Assembly (NCBI GenBank): GCA_003140115.1
Contig: PLIQ01000240.1
Span: 8,421 to 14,624 of the forward strand
From: Actinomycetota bacterium
Lineage (GTDB): Bacteria > Actinomycetota > Actinomycetes > Streptosporangiales > Streptosporangiaceae
DNA length: 6,204 bases
Reading direction: 5' to 3'
Part shown: piece by piece, positions 1-6,204 of the stretch
Layout: every line of letters begins with the position of its first letter
Numbering within the stretch: the stretch's first letter is position 1
Program-made: the position numbers and the translations under genes
The notes under the pieces: model-generated
Database searches by the model: none
The model's input: only the letters and a program-made list of their open reading frames with translations
Told to the model about the DNA's origin: nothing

Positions 1-1781
1 TCGACGAGAACGGCCAGATCTTCGTCCAGTCCAGCACGCAGCATCCGTCGGAGACCCAGGACATCGTGGCCCACGTGCTCGGCCTGCCCGCCCACCAGGT
101 CACCGTGCAGTGCCTGCGGATGGGGGGCGGCTTCGGCGGCAAGGAGTTCCAGCCGCACGGGCTGGCCGCCATCGCGGCGCTCGGCGCCACGCTCACCGGG
201 CATCCGGTGAGCCTGCGGCTCAACCGCACGCAGGACATCACCATGACCGGCAAGCGGCACCCGTTCTTCGCGACCTGGGAGGCGGGCTTCGACGCCGGTA
301 AACGGCTGTGCGCGCTGCGGGCCACGCTGACCAGTAACGGCGGCTGGAGCCTGGACCTGTCCGAACCGGTGCTGGCCCGGGCGCTGTGCCACATCGACAA
401 CGCGTACTGGATTCCCGACATCGAGGTCCACGGCCGCATCGCCAAGACCAACCGGGCCTCCAACACCGCGTTCCGGGGCTTCGGCGGCCCGCAGGGCATG
501 ATCGTCATCGAGGACATCCTCGGCCGCTGCGCGCCCGCGCTCGGGGTCGAACCGCACGAACTGCGCCGCCGCAACTTCTACGCGCCCGGCCAGGCCACGC
601 CGTACGGGCAGCCGGTGCGGCACGCCGAGCGGCTCGAGGCGATCTGGTCATCGTGCCTGGAGCGCAGCGACTTCGAGCGCCGCCGGGCCGAGGTGGCCGC
701 GTTCAACGCAGCACACCCGGACGCCAAGCGGGGGCTGGCCATCACCCCGGTCAAGTTCGGCATCTCGTTCAACTTCACCGCGTTCAACCAGGCCGGGGCG
801 CTGGTGCACGTGTACAAGGACGGCTCGGTGCTGATCAATCACGGCGGCACCGAGATGGGCCAGGGCCTGCACACCAAGATGATCCAGGTCGCGGCGACCG
901 CGCTGGGCGTCCCGATGACGGCGGTGCGGCTCGCGCCGACCCGCACCGACAAGGTCCCCAACACCTCGGCCACCGCGGCCAGCTCCGGTGCCGACCTCAA
1001 CGGCGGCGCGGTCAAGAACGCCTGCGACCAGATCCGGTCGCGGCTGGCGTCGGTGGCGGCTAGGCGGCTCGGCGTGCACCCGGAGGATGTGCGGTTCTGC
1101 GATGGTATTGTCACCGGGCTGGGTTTTGCGGACCAGCAGGTCGCCTGGGCCGAGCTGGTGCGCGATGCGTACCAGCAGCGCGTCCAGCTCTGGGCGGCCG
1201 GCTTCTACCGCACGGCCGGGCTGCACTGGGACGCCGAGCGGATGCAGGGCGAGCCGTTCAAGTACTTCGCCTACGGGGCGGCGGCCGCGGAGATCGAGGT
1301 GGATGGGTTCACCGGCACCTACCGGCTGCGGCGGGTGGACATCGTGCACGACGTCGGTGACAGCCTGTCGCCGCTGATCGACCTGGGCCAGATCGAGGGC
1401 GGGTTCGTGCAGGGCGTCGGCTGGTTGACGCTGGAGGAACTGCTCTGGGACGAGACCGGCGGGCCGCACCGCGGCCGGCTGAACACCCAGGCCGCGAGCA
1501 CCTACAAGATCCCGAGCTTCTCGGAGATGCCCGAGCAGTTCAACGTGCACTTCTTCGAGCGGGCGACCGAATCGGGCGTGGTGTACGGCTCCAAGGCGGT
1601 GGGCGAGCCGCCGCTGATGGAGGCGTTCAGCGTGCGCGAGGCGCTGCGGCAGGCGGTGGGGGCGTTCGGCCCGGCCGGATGGGGCGTCAGGCTGGCCTGC
1701 CCGGCCACGCCGGAAGCGGTCTACTGGGCCATCGAGGCGGCCCGGGCTGGCCACCCCGCCCCGGCCCACGCGGGGGTGTGA
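1..1781 (+). CDS. xdhB: Xanthine dehydrogenase, molybdopterin-binding subunit (5'-partial)
   Basis: This is the large subunit of xanthine dehydrogenase, which oxidises hypoxanthine to xanthine and xanthine to urate at a molybdenum cofactor. The frame is open from the window edge (first full codon at 3), giving 592 visible residues; full-length XdhB is near 770-800, so roughly 180 N-terminal residues lie upstream. Visible hallmarks, numbered from the first visible codon, are GGGFGGKE with Glu48, ARALCHIDN with Arg126, TAFRGFGGPQ with Phe160, KFGISF with Phe256, THGGTEMGQG-like INHGGTEMGQGLHTKM, and KAVGEPPL with Glu535. From remembered bovine numbering these match Glu802, Arg880, Phe914, Phe1009 and Glu1261. 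The spacings 48-126 and 48-160 equal the bovine ones exactly, which argues for true purine specificity rather than an aldehyde or CO dehydrogenase paralogue. The FeS/FAD subunit (xdhA) is expected upstream, but that is inference. It is followed directly by xdhC. No internal frameshift is seen. Confidence 0.96.
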   Translation, partial: DENGQIFVQSSTQHPSETQDIVAHVLGLPAHQVTVQCLRMGGGFGGKEFQPHGLAAIAALGATLTGHPVSLRLNRTQDITMTGKRHPFFATWEAGFDAGKRLCALRATLTSNGGWSLDLSEPVLARALCHIDNAYWIPDIEVHGRIAKTNRASNTAFRGFGGPQGMIVIEDILGRCAPALGVEPHELRRRNFYAPGQATPYGQPVRHAERLEAIWSSCLERSDFERRRAEVAAFNAAHPDAKRGLAITPVKFGISFNFTAFNQAGALVHVYKDGSVLINHGGTEMGQGLHTKMIQVAATALGVPMTAVRLAPTRTDKVPNTSATAASSGADLNGGAVKNACDQIRSRLASVAARRLGVHPEDVRFCDGIVTGLGFADQQVAWAELVRDAYQQRVQLWAAGFYRTAGLHWDAERMQGEPFKYFAYGAAAAEIEVDGFTGTYRLRRVDIVHDVGDSLSPLIDLGQIEGGFVQGVGWLTLEELLWDETGGPHRGRLNTQAASTYKIPSFSEMPEQFNVHFFERATESGVVYGSKAVGEPPLMEAFSVREALRQAVGAFGPAGWGVRLACPATPEAVYWAIEAARAGHPAPAHAGV

Positions 1782-1783
1782 GG

Positions 1784-2605
1784 ATGGACTGGCTCGGGGC
1801 GGTTCAGCAGCTACGGCACGGGGGGCAGCCCGGCGTGCTCGTGACCGTCATCGAGGTGCGCGGGCACGCGCCGCGCGACGCCGGCGCCAAGATGGTGGTG
1901 AGCCGGGACTATTGCTGGGGCAGCGTCGGCGGCGGGAACCTGGAGGCGACGGCCGTGGCCCGGGCCCGGGCGCTAATCGAGTCCGGGGCCACCGAACCGG
2001 AGATCCGCGAGACGCGGCTCAACCCGCACACCCACACCGAGCATGGCCGCCAGTGCTGCGGCGGAGTAGTCCGGCTGCTGCTCGAACCGCTCGCGGTCCG
2101 GCCCGTCGTCGCCCTGTTCGGGGTCGGGCACGTCGGCTACGAACTGGCCCGGATCCTGTCCCGGCTGCCCATCCAGCTGTTGCTGGTGGACTCGCGCGCC
2201 GAGCAGCTGGACCGGGTCCGCCTCGCGGACGTGATCGACGGCGCCGCCGAGGTCGCCATCTTCCATACGCTGCTCGGCGAGCAGATCCTCGAGCAATTGC
2301 CGCGCGGCGCGCACGTGGTGATCATGACGCACGATCACGCCGAGGACTACGCCCTGTGTGACGCGGCGCTGCGCCTGCGCCAGCCGCTGGGCGGGATCGG
2401 GCTGATCGGCTCCAGCGTCAAGTGGACCCGGTTCCAGGCCCAGCTGGCCGCCGCGGGCCACAGCCCGGAGGCGATTGGCCGTATCACCTGCCCGATCGGC
2501 CAGCCCGGGATCACCGGGAAGGACCCGGCCGTGATCGCGGTGGCGGTCGCCGCGGCGCTGATCCAGATGCTCGGTTCCAAAGCCGGCGCGGCGGTGCCGC
2601 TGTGA
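1784..2605 (+). CDS. xdhC: Xanthine dehydrogenase accessory protein XdhC
   Basis: This 273-residue protein belongs to the XdhC/CoxI family. In Rhodobacter capsulatus, XdhC binds molybdenum cofactor, promotes its sulfuration and delivers it to XdhB. The N-terminal XdhC/CoxI domain (about residues 5-100) shows GSVGGGNLE at 46-54 and HGRQCCGG at 87-94, the latter with a Cys pair of the kind conserved in the family. The C-terminal Rossmann-like domain has VALFGVGHVG near 109-118, MTHDHAEDYALC near 181-192, GIGLIGSSVKWTRF near 204-217 and the family ending ITCPIGQPGITGKDPAVIAVAVAA. The length is normal. I chose ATG 1784 because the G-run at 1772-1776 lies 7 nt upstream. An in-frame GTG at 1778, two codons earlier, would instead overlap the xdhB stop as GTGA. 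The gene sits 2 nt after xdhB and overlaps the next gene by 4 nt, so it is the middle cistron of the operon. Confidence 0.94.
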   Translation: MDWLGAVQQLRHGGQPGVLVTVIEVRGHAPRDAGAKMVVSRDYCWGSVGGGNLEATAVARARALIESGATEPEIRETRLNPHTHTEHGRQCCGGVVRLLLEPLAVRPVVALFGVGHVGYELARILSRLPIQLLLVDSRAEQLDRVRLADVIDGAAEVAIFHTLLGEQILEQLPRGAHVVIMTHDHAEDYALCDAALRLRQPLGGIGLIGSSVKWTRFQAQLAAAGHSPEAIGRITCPIGQPGITGKDPAVIAVAVAAALIQMLGSKAGAAVPL

Positions 2606-3927
2606 CGCTCTACGCCGGCACGATCGTCGATACGCCCGGCGACCCGTTCGCCGACGGCCTGTTCGCCGGCGAGCCGGGTGACGCGCTGGCGGAGGTCGGC
2701 GCCCTGCTGGTGCGCGAGGGCGTCATCTGCGCCCGGGGCGGTTTCGCCGCGCTGCGCGCCGAATACCCCGACGAGCCGGTCACCGAGCTGCAGGGCGGAA
2801 TGCTCGTGCCGGGCTTCATCGACGCGCACGTCCACTTTCCGCAGACCCGGGCGATCGGCGGGCTGGGCATGCCGCTGCTGGACTGGCTGGAGCAATGCGC
2901 CCTGCCCGAGGAGAGCAAGCTCGCCGACCGGGCTTACGCTCGCGAGGTGGCCGGCGAATTTCTCGACGGCCTGCTTAAATCGGGGACGACCAGCGCGCTC
3001 GTGTTCGGGTCACACTTCCCGGCCGCCATGGACGAGCTGTTCGCCGCGGCCGAGCTGCGGGAGCTGAACATCACCTCGGGCCTAGTGCTCAGCGACCGGA
3101 TCCTGCGCCCTGACCTGCTGCAGTCACCGCAGGCGGCGCTGGCCGACAGCGCCCAGCTGATCGGCCGCTGGCACGGCCGCGGTCGGCTGCGCTACGCGGT
3201 CACGCCCCGGTTCTCGCTGTCCGCCTCCGACGAGATGCTCGACGTCTGCGCGCAGCTCCTCGGCCAAGGCGTCTGGTTCACCTCGCACGTCAACGAGAAC
3301 GTCGCCGAGGTCGCCGCGGTGGCCGGGCTGTTTCCCAGCGCGATGCATTACCTGGACACCTACCGCCAGCACGGTCTGGTCACCGAGCGCAGCGTCTTCG
3401 CGCACAACGTGCATCCCAGCGACGCCGAGCTCACGCTGCTGGCCGAGCATGGGGCCTCGGTCGCGCACTGCCCGACCAGCAACTGCGCCCTGGGCAGCGG
3501 GTTGTTTCCGCTGCGCCGTCACGTCGAGCACGGGGTCGCCATCGCGCTCGGCTCCGACGTGGGGGCGGGAGCGGGCCTGTTCATACCCAAGGAGGCGCTC
3601 CAGGCCTACTTCATTCAGCAGCTACTCGGCCCGGACGGGCTGAACCTGACCCCGGTCCACCTGCTCTACCTGGCCACCCGGGCCGGCGCGCGGGCGCTGG
3701 GGCTGGATGACCGGGTGGGCGACTTCTCGGTGGGCAAGGACTTCGACGCGGTGTGGCTGCGCCCGGCCGCGCGCAGCATACTGGCGGTCAACCTCAAGCA
3801 TGCCCGCGACACCACCGACGCGCTGGCCAGGATCTTCGCCCTGGCCACCCCGGCCGATGTGGCGGGCGTCTGGATCCGCGGCCAGCAGGTCGCCGACGAC
3901 GCCGGGATTCACGCCTCGTCGGGCTGA
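2602..3927 (+). CDS. guaD: Guanine deaminase (Zn-dependent amidohydrolase)
   Basis: The 441-residue product is a guanine deaminase (EC 3.5.4.3) that hydrolyses guanine to xanthine and ammonia, supplying the substrate of the xanthine dehydrogenase encoded upstream. The amidohydrolase metal site is complete: PGFIDAHVHFPQT gives His76 and His78, SHVNEN gives His229 with catalytic-type Glu232, FAHNVHPSD gives His268, and ALGSDVGAG gives Asp319. The 229-268 and 268-319 spacings equal those I recall for human guanine deaminase (His240, His279, Asp330). The segment MPLLDWLEQCALPEE near 90-104 is also characteristic and separates it from cytosine deaminases and chlorohydrolases. The protein is cytosolic, with no signal peptide. 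The start is GTG 2602, which overlaps the xdhC stop as GTGA. No clear Shine-Dalgarno is visible, so translation probably depends on termination of xdhC. Its last 19 bp overlap the 3' end of the convergent gene. Confidence 0.95.
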   Translation: MTLYAGTIVDTPGDPFADGLFAGEPGDALAEVGALLVREGVICARGGFAALRAEYPDEPVTELQGGMLVPGFIDAHVHFPQTRAIGGLGMPLLDWLEQCALPEESKLADRAYAREVAGEFLDGLLKSGTTSALVFGSHFPAAMDELFAAAELRELNITSGLVLSDRILRPDLLQSPQAALADSAQLIGRWHGRGRLRYAVTPRFSLSASDEMLDVCAQLLGQGVWFTSHVNENVAEVAAVAGLFPSAMHYLDTYRQHGLVTERSVFAHNVHPSDAELTLLAEHGASVAHCPTSNCALGSGLFPLRRHVEHGVAIALGSDVGAGAGLFIPKEALQAYFIQQLLGPDGLNLTPVHLLYLATRAGARALGLDDRVGDFSVGKDFDAVWLRPAARSILAVNLKHARDTTDALARIFALATPADVAGVWIRGQQVADDAGIHASSG

Positions 3928-4301
3928 GCCGGACTGGCGCGGTAGGCCCGCCAGCCGCCGTAACTAGTGATGTCCTTGTGGATGCCGTGGACGTGTTCGG
4001 CGGTCCGCAGCACCATCGCGAAGGACAGGTCACCGCCTTCGAGCTCGATGATGGAGAGCTCGAGCTCGGGGGGTTCGGTGGCCAGCAGAGCGCTCAGCGG
4101 GCCCATCGGCACGTCGTACAGCTCGCCGGCGATCGGCTGACCGCCGTCCGCGGCGGGGTAGAGCCCGGGGAACTCATCGCGGACCGAGTAGAACCGGTAG
4201 AGCGGCGCGGTGCGGCGCTCGCCGATGAGCGGCACCCCCTCGATCGTGTAGTGCGCCCGTCCCCCTCGCATCCCGTCCCCGTTCAGAAACATCAGGGCCA
4301 T
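3909..4301 (-). CDS. Stand-alone allophanate hydrolase C-terminal-domain-like protein (GGCT-like fold)
   Basis: This 130-residue soluble protein has no signal peptide or membrane segment. Several stretches resemble the C-terminal domain of allophanate hydrolase: an opening MFLNGDGMRGG (4-14) where gamma-glutamylcyclotransferases have YGTLRxG, then RRTAPLYRFYSV (29-40), GGQPIAGELYDVP (53-65), and the ending HKDITSYGGWRAY (108-120), which closely recalls the DITxxGGWRAY end of that enzyme. In allophanate hydrolase this domain acts on the product of the amidase domain (decarboxylation of N-carboxycarbamate). Here no amidase domain is attached and none is visible nearby. The family call is from remembered motifs. 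The exact reaction is unknown, and automated tools may name it gamma-glutamylcyclotransferase. A role in purine- or urea-derived nitrogen metabolism is inferred only from its neighbours. Start ATG 4301 is supported by GGAAGGGA 6 nt upstream. It converges on guaD and is divergent from nhaA. Confidence 0.83.
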   Translation of the reverse strand: MALMFLNGDGMRGGRAHYTIEGVPLIGERRTAPLYRFYSVRDEFPGLYPAADGGQPIAGELYDVPMGPLSALLATEPPELELSIIELEGGDLSFAMVLRTAEHVHGIHKDITSYGGWRAYRASPAQPDEA

Positions 4302-4307
4302 TGCGCG

Positions 4308-4315
4308 TCCCTTCC
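4308..4315 (-). promoter_or_regulatory. Ribosome binding site of the allophanate-hydrolase-C-like gene
   Basis: On the minus strand this reads GGAAGGGA, a good purine-rich Shine-Dalgarno match ending 6 nt before ATG 4301. It supports that ATG over the in-frame ATG three codons later. Confidence 0.7.
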
Positions 4316-4354
4316 GCCGAGTCTGCGATCGTGGATCTTAAGTACCCGCCCGGG

Positions 4355-4360
4355 GGAGGG
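4355..4360 (+). promoter_or_regulatory. Ribosome binding site of nhaA
   Basis: GGAGGG within a longer G-rich run lies 9 nt before GTG 4370, a suitable spacing for initiation there. An ATG at 4362 is only 1 nt away and opens a 3-codon frame ending in TGA at 4371-4373, so it cannot start the antiporter. An in-frame GTG at 4331 is possible but has no comparable ribosome binding site. The site therefore decides the start. Confidence 0.75.
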
Positions 4361-4369
4361 AATGATCCA

Positions 4370-6204
4370 GTGAGCGAGCCGTCGTCGGCTGAGTCCGGAT
4401 CGCTGTTTTCCGGGCTGACGGTCTGGCACAAACGCACCGCGCTGCGGGAGTTCCTGCGCACTGAGACGGGCAGCGCCTTCGTGCTGGGCGGCGCCACGGT
4501 GGCCGCCCTGGTGTGGGCGAACATCAGCGTGTCCTCCTACGACAAGGTGTGGGGCACCCGGGTGTCGGTCCTGATCGGGGGTGCGGGCGTGGTGACCAGC
4601 CTGCACGAGTTCGTGAACTCCGGGCTGATGGCGCTGTTCTTCCTGGTCGTGGGGCTGGAGGCGCGGCGCGAGTTCGACGTCGGCGAGCTGCGGGTGCGGA
4701 GCAGGCTGGCGCTGCCGGTCGCGGTCGGACTGGGCGGCATGGTCCTGCCGATCGGCATCTACCTGATCGTGAACGCCGGACGGCCCACGATGCACGCCTG
4801 GGGCATGTCGATGGCGACGGACACCGCGTTCGCGCTCGGCGCGCTGGCCCTGGTCGGCCGGCGGCTGCCCGACCGCGTGCGCACCTACCTGCTCACCTTC
4901 TCGGTGGTCGACGACCTGGCCGGGATCGCGATCATCGCCATCGTCTACAGCGAGCGGATTCACGTCGGGCCGCTGCTGGCCGGGATCGGGTTCATCGCCA
5001 TCGTCCTGGTGATCAGGACCCGGGGTGTCCGGTACGGGCCCGCGTACCTGGTGATCGGGATCGCGGCCTGGGTGGCGTTCTTCAAGTCGGGCGTGGATCC
5101 GGTGGTGGTGGGCTTGGTGATGGGCCTGCTGACGTACGCCTACCCGGCCACCCGGGCCTCGCTGGAGCAAGCCTCAGAGGCGTTCCGCAACTTCCGCGAG
5201 CAGCCTACGGCGGAGCTGGCCCAGTCGGCGCGCGACGTGGTGCGGGTCGCGGTCTCGCCGAACGAACGGCTGGCCCTGCTCTTCCACCCCTGGTCGAGCT
5301 ACCTCATCGTGCCGCTGTTCGCGCTGGCCAACGCCGGGATCGTGCTCAACGCCTCGTTCCTGGCCAAGGCGTACACCTCGCCAGTCACGCTCGGCATCAT
5401 ATTTGGTTACCTGGTCGGCAAGCCGGTCGGCACGGCGGGCACCGCGTGGCTGGTGACCCGGCTCAGCCACGGGCGACTGCGGCCGCCGGTCGGCTGGGGC
5501 GCGGTCGCCGGCGCCGGCGCGGTGGCCGGGATCGGGTTCACCGTCTCGCTGCTGATCGCGTCGCTGGCGCTGAGCGGGGTGAACCTGGCCGAAGCCAAGC
5601 TGGGCATCTTGACCGCGGCGCTGTGCGCGACCGGCCTGACCTGGGTCATCTTCCGGGCGGTGAACCGGCTGCCGTCGCGGCCGCGGCTGCGGGCGCTGCT
5701 GGGCACGGCCGAGGTCATCACCGACCTAGTGGTCCCGGTCGACGACAAGCGCGATCACATCCGGGGGCCTGCCAAGGCGCCGGTCACCTTGGTCGAGTAC
5801 GGGGACTTCGAGTGCCCGTATTGCGGCCTGGCCGAGCCGACGGTGCGGGAACTGCTCAGCGACTTCGGGGACGTGCGGTACGTGTGGCGGCACCTGCCGC
5901 TGACCGACGTCCACCCGCACGCCCAGCTCGCCGCCGAGGCCACCGAGGCCGCCGGCCGGCAGGGCGCGTTCTGGGCGCTGCACGACCTGCTGCTGGAGCA
6001 CCAGGGCGCGCTCACCGTGCGCCACCTGATGGAATACGCCAGCTCACTTGGCCTGAACACCGAGCGGTTCGCCGCGGACCTGCGCAAGCACGCCGGGGCG
6101 GCGCGGGTGGCGGAGGACACCGATTCCGCGGACCTTTCCGGCGTGTCGGGAACGCCCACGTTCTTCGTGAATGGCATGCGGCACTACGGCGCCTATGACA
6201 TCGA
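4370..6204 (+). CDS. nhaA: NhaA-type Na+/H+ antiporter fused to a thioredoxin/DsbA-like domain (3'-partial)
   Basis: The frame gives 611 codons and runs off the window edge, probably only a few dozen residues before its stop. Residues about 15-435 form a multi-pass NhaA antiporter, which exports Na+ (or Li+) in exchange for protons at the cytoplasmic membrane. Key features are MATDTAFALG with Asp151, SVVDDLAGIAI with Asp181-Asp182, LVGKPVGT with Lys351 and AGIGFTVSLLIAS. These correspond to E. coli Asp133, Asp163-Asp164 and Lys300, and the 30-residue Asp spacing is identical. Between the Asp pair and the Lys there are about 33 more residues than in E. coli, probably in the hydrophilic stretch near 260-300. 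A linker leads to a thioredoxin/DsbA-like domain from about 458, with YGDFECPYC (Cys482, Cys485) and the cis-proline motif GTPTFFVNG (Pro596). The fusion is a known actinobacterial arrangement; what the redox domain does is not established. Start GTG 4370 follows GGAGGG by 9 nt. The gene is monocistronic as far as can be seen. Confidence 0.95.
   Translation, partial: MSEPSSAESGSLFSGLTVWHKRTALREFLRTETGSAFVLGGATVAALVWANISVSSYDKVWGTRVSVLIGGAGVVTSLHEFVNSGLMALFFLVVGLEARREFDVGELRVRSRLALPVAVGLGGMVLPIGIYLIVNAGRPTMHAWGMSMATDTAFALGALALVGRRLPDRVRTYLLTFSVVDDLAGIAIIAIVYSERIHVGPLLAGIGFIAIVLVIRTRGVRYGPAYLVIGIAAWVAFFKSGVDPVVVGLVMGLLTYAYPATRASLEQASEAFRNFREQPTAELAQSARDVVRVAVSPNERLALLFHPWSSYLIVPLFALANAGIVLNASFLAKAYTSPVTLGIIFGYLVGKPVGTAGTAWLVTRLSHGRLRPPVGWGAVAGAGAVAGIGFTVSLLIASLALSGVNLAEAKLGILTAALCATGLTWVIFRAVNRLPSRPRLRALLGTAEVITDLVVPVDDKRDHIRGPAKAPVTLVEYGDFECPYCGLAEPTVRELLSDFGDVRYVWRHLPLTDVHPHAQLAAEATEAAGRQGAFWALHDLLLEHQGALTVRHLMEYASSLGLNTERFAADLRKHAGAARVAEDTDSADLSGVSGTPTFFVNGMRHYGAYDI

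Larger units (their letters stand above)
4302..4369. promoter_or_regulatory. 68-bp divergent intergenic region with presumed promoters
   Basis: This is the only non-coding spacer in the window, lying between the start of the small minus-strand gene and nhaA, so promoters for both genes are expected here or inside the neighbouring coding sequence. A short AT pocket at 4335-4344 stands out from the GC-rich surroundings. On the minus strand it reads TAAGAT (4340-4335), a plausible -10 about 34 nt from the ATG. On the plus strand TTAAGT (4338-4343) is a weaker candidate 26 nt before GTG 4370. I see no convincing -35 element for either, and no clear operator palindrome beyond the 6-bp CTTAAG. The promoter assignment is therefore inference from layout. 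Confidence 0.35.

Noticed and set aside
648..1769. 373-codon open frame on the minus strand inside xdhB
   Set aside because: It is antisense to a well-conserved enzyme whose catalytic motifs are intact. Its translation is low-complexity, rich in Arg, Gly, Pro and His, and typical of shadow frames in high-GC DNA.
1679..1783. N-terminal extension of xdhC back to ATG 1679
   Set aside because: These 35 codons lie within the xdhB C-terminus and are not XdhC-like. The family-typical N-terminus begins at or next to ATG 1784.
2422..2601. N-terminal extension of guaD back to ATG 2422
   Set aside because: The extra 60 codons overlap the conserved C-terminus of XdhC and give an Arg/Gly/Pro-rich sequence. 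Normal guanine deaminase length is reached from GTG 2602.
4331..4369. Alternative in-frame GTG start of nhaA at 4331
   Set aside because: No Shine-Dalgarno lies at a proper distance upstream, and the 13 added residues would cover the GGAGGG site that clearly serves GTG 4370.
3753..4373. 206-codon plus-strand frame spanning the end of guaD and the whole small minus-strand gene
   Set aside because: It is antisense to the allophanate-hydrolase-C-like gene, which has a good ribosome binding site and recognisable motifs. Only its last codons (ATG ATC CAG TGA) are of any note, and these are discussed separately.
4292..5170. 292-codon minus-strand frame overlapping the nhaA start
   Set aside because: The product is a His/Gln/Pro/Arg-rich shadow translation with no domain. 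It overlaps conserved transmembrane coding sequence and crosses the divergent promoter region.
4513..6198. 561-codon open frame on the plus strand, offset from nhaA
   Set aside because: Its translation is an Arg/Gly/Ala-rich string with no recognisable motif. The NhaA and thioredoxin motifs lie in the other frame from GTG 4370.

Overview
The window is high-GC DNA packed with genes, using GTG starts, overlapping cistrons and almost no intergenic space. Together with an NhaA antiporter fused to a C-terminal thioredoxin/DsbA-like domain, an arrangement known mainly from actinobacteria, this points to a chromosomal segment of an Actinomycetota species. That assignment is inferred from gene content and base composition; no rRNA or other taxonomic marker is present.

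Left part (1-3927, + strand) is a purine-catabolic operon: the C-terminal three quarters of xanthine dehydrogenase molybdopterin subunit xdhB (5' end outside the window), then xdhC (Moco sulfuration/insertion chaperone), then a guanine deaminase gene (guaD). The cistrons are separated by 2 nt or overlap by 4 nt, so they are very likely co-transcribed and translationally coupled. Together they account for guanine -> xanthine (GuaD) -> urate (Xdh), with XdhC maturing the dehydrogenase. Catalytic residues of XdhB and the complete metal site of GuaD can be read in the sequence.

Middle (3909-4301, - strand) is a small convergent gene for a 130-residue protein resembling the C-terminal domain of allophanate hydrolase, a domain with the gamma-glutamylcyclotransferase-like fold. 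It has no attached amidase domain, and its 3' end overlaps guaD by 19 bp. Its exact reaction is unknown, but it fits a nitrogen/purine/urea-related role.

Right part (4370-6204, + strand) is an nhaA-type Na+/H+ antiporter gene whose product continues into a thioredoxin/DsbA-like domain with a CPYC motif; the last residues run off the window. It is divergent from the small gene across a 68-bp spacer that must hold both promoters and both ribosome binding sites.

No mobile element, CRISPR array, tRNA or rRNA was seen, and no stretch longer than 300 bases lacks a gene. I found no clearly new multi-gene system. The least ordinary items are the stand-alone allophanate-hydrolase-C-like protein next to purine genes and the topology question raised by the antiporter-thioredoxin fusion.
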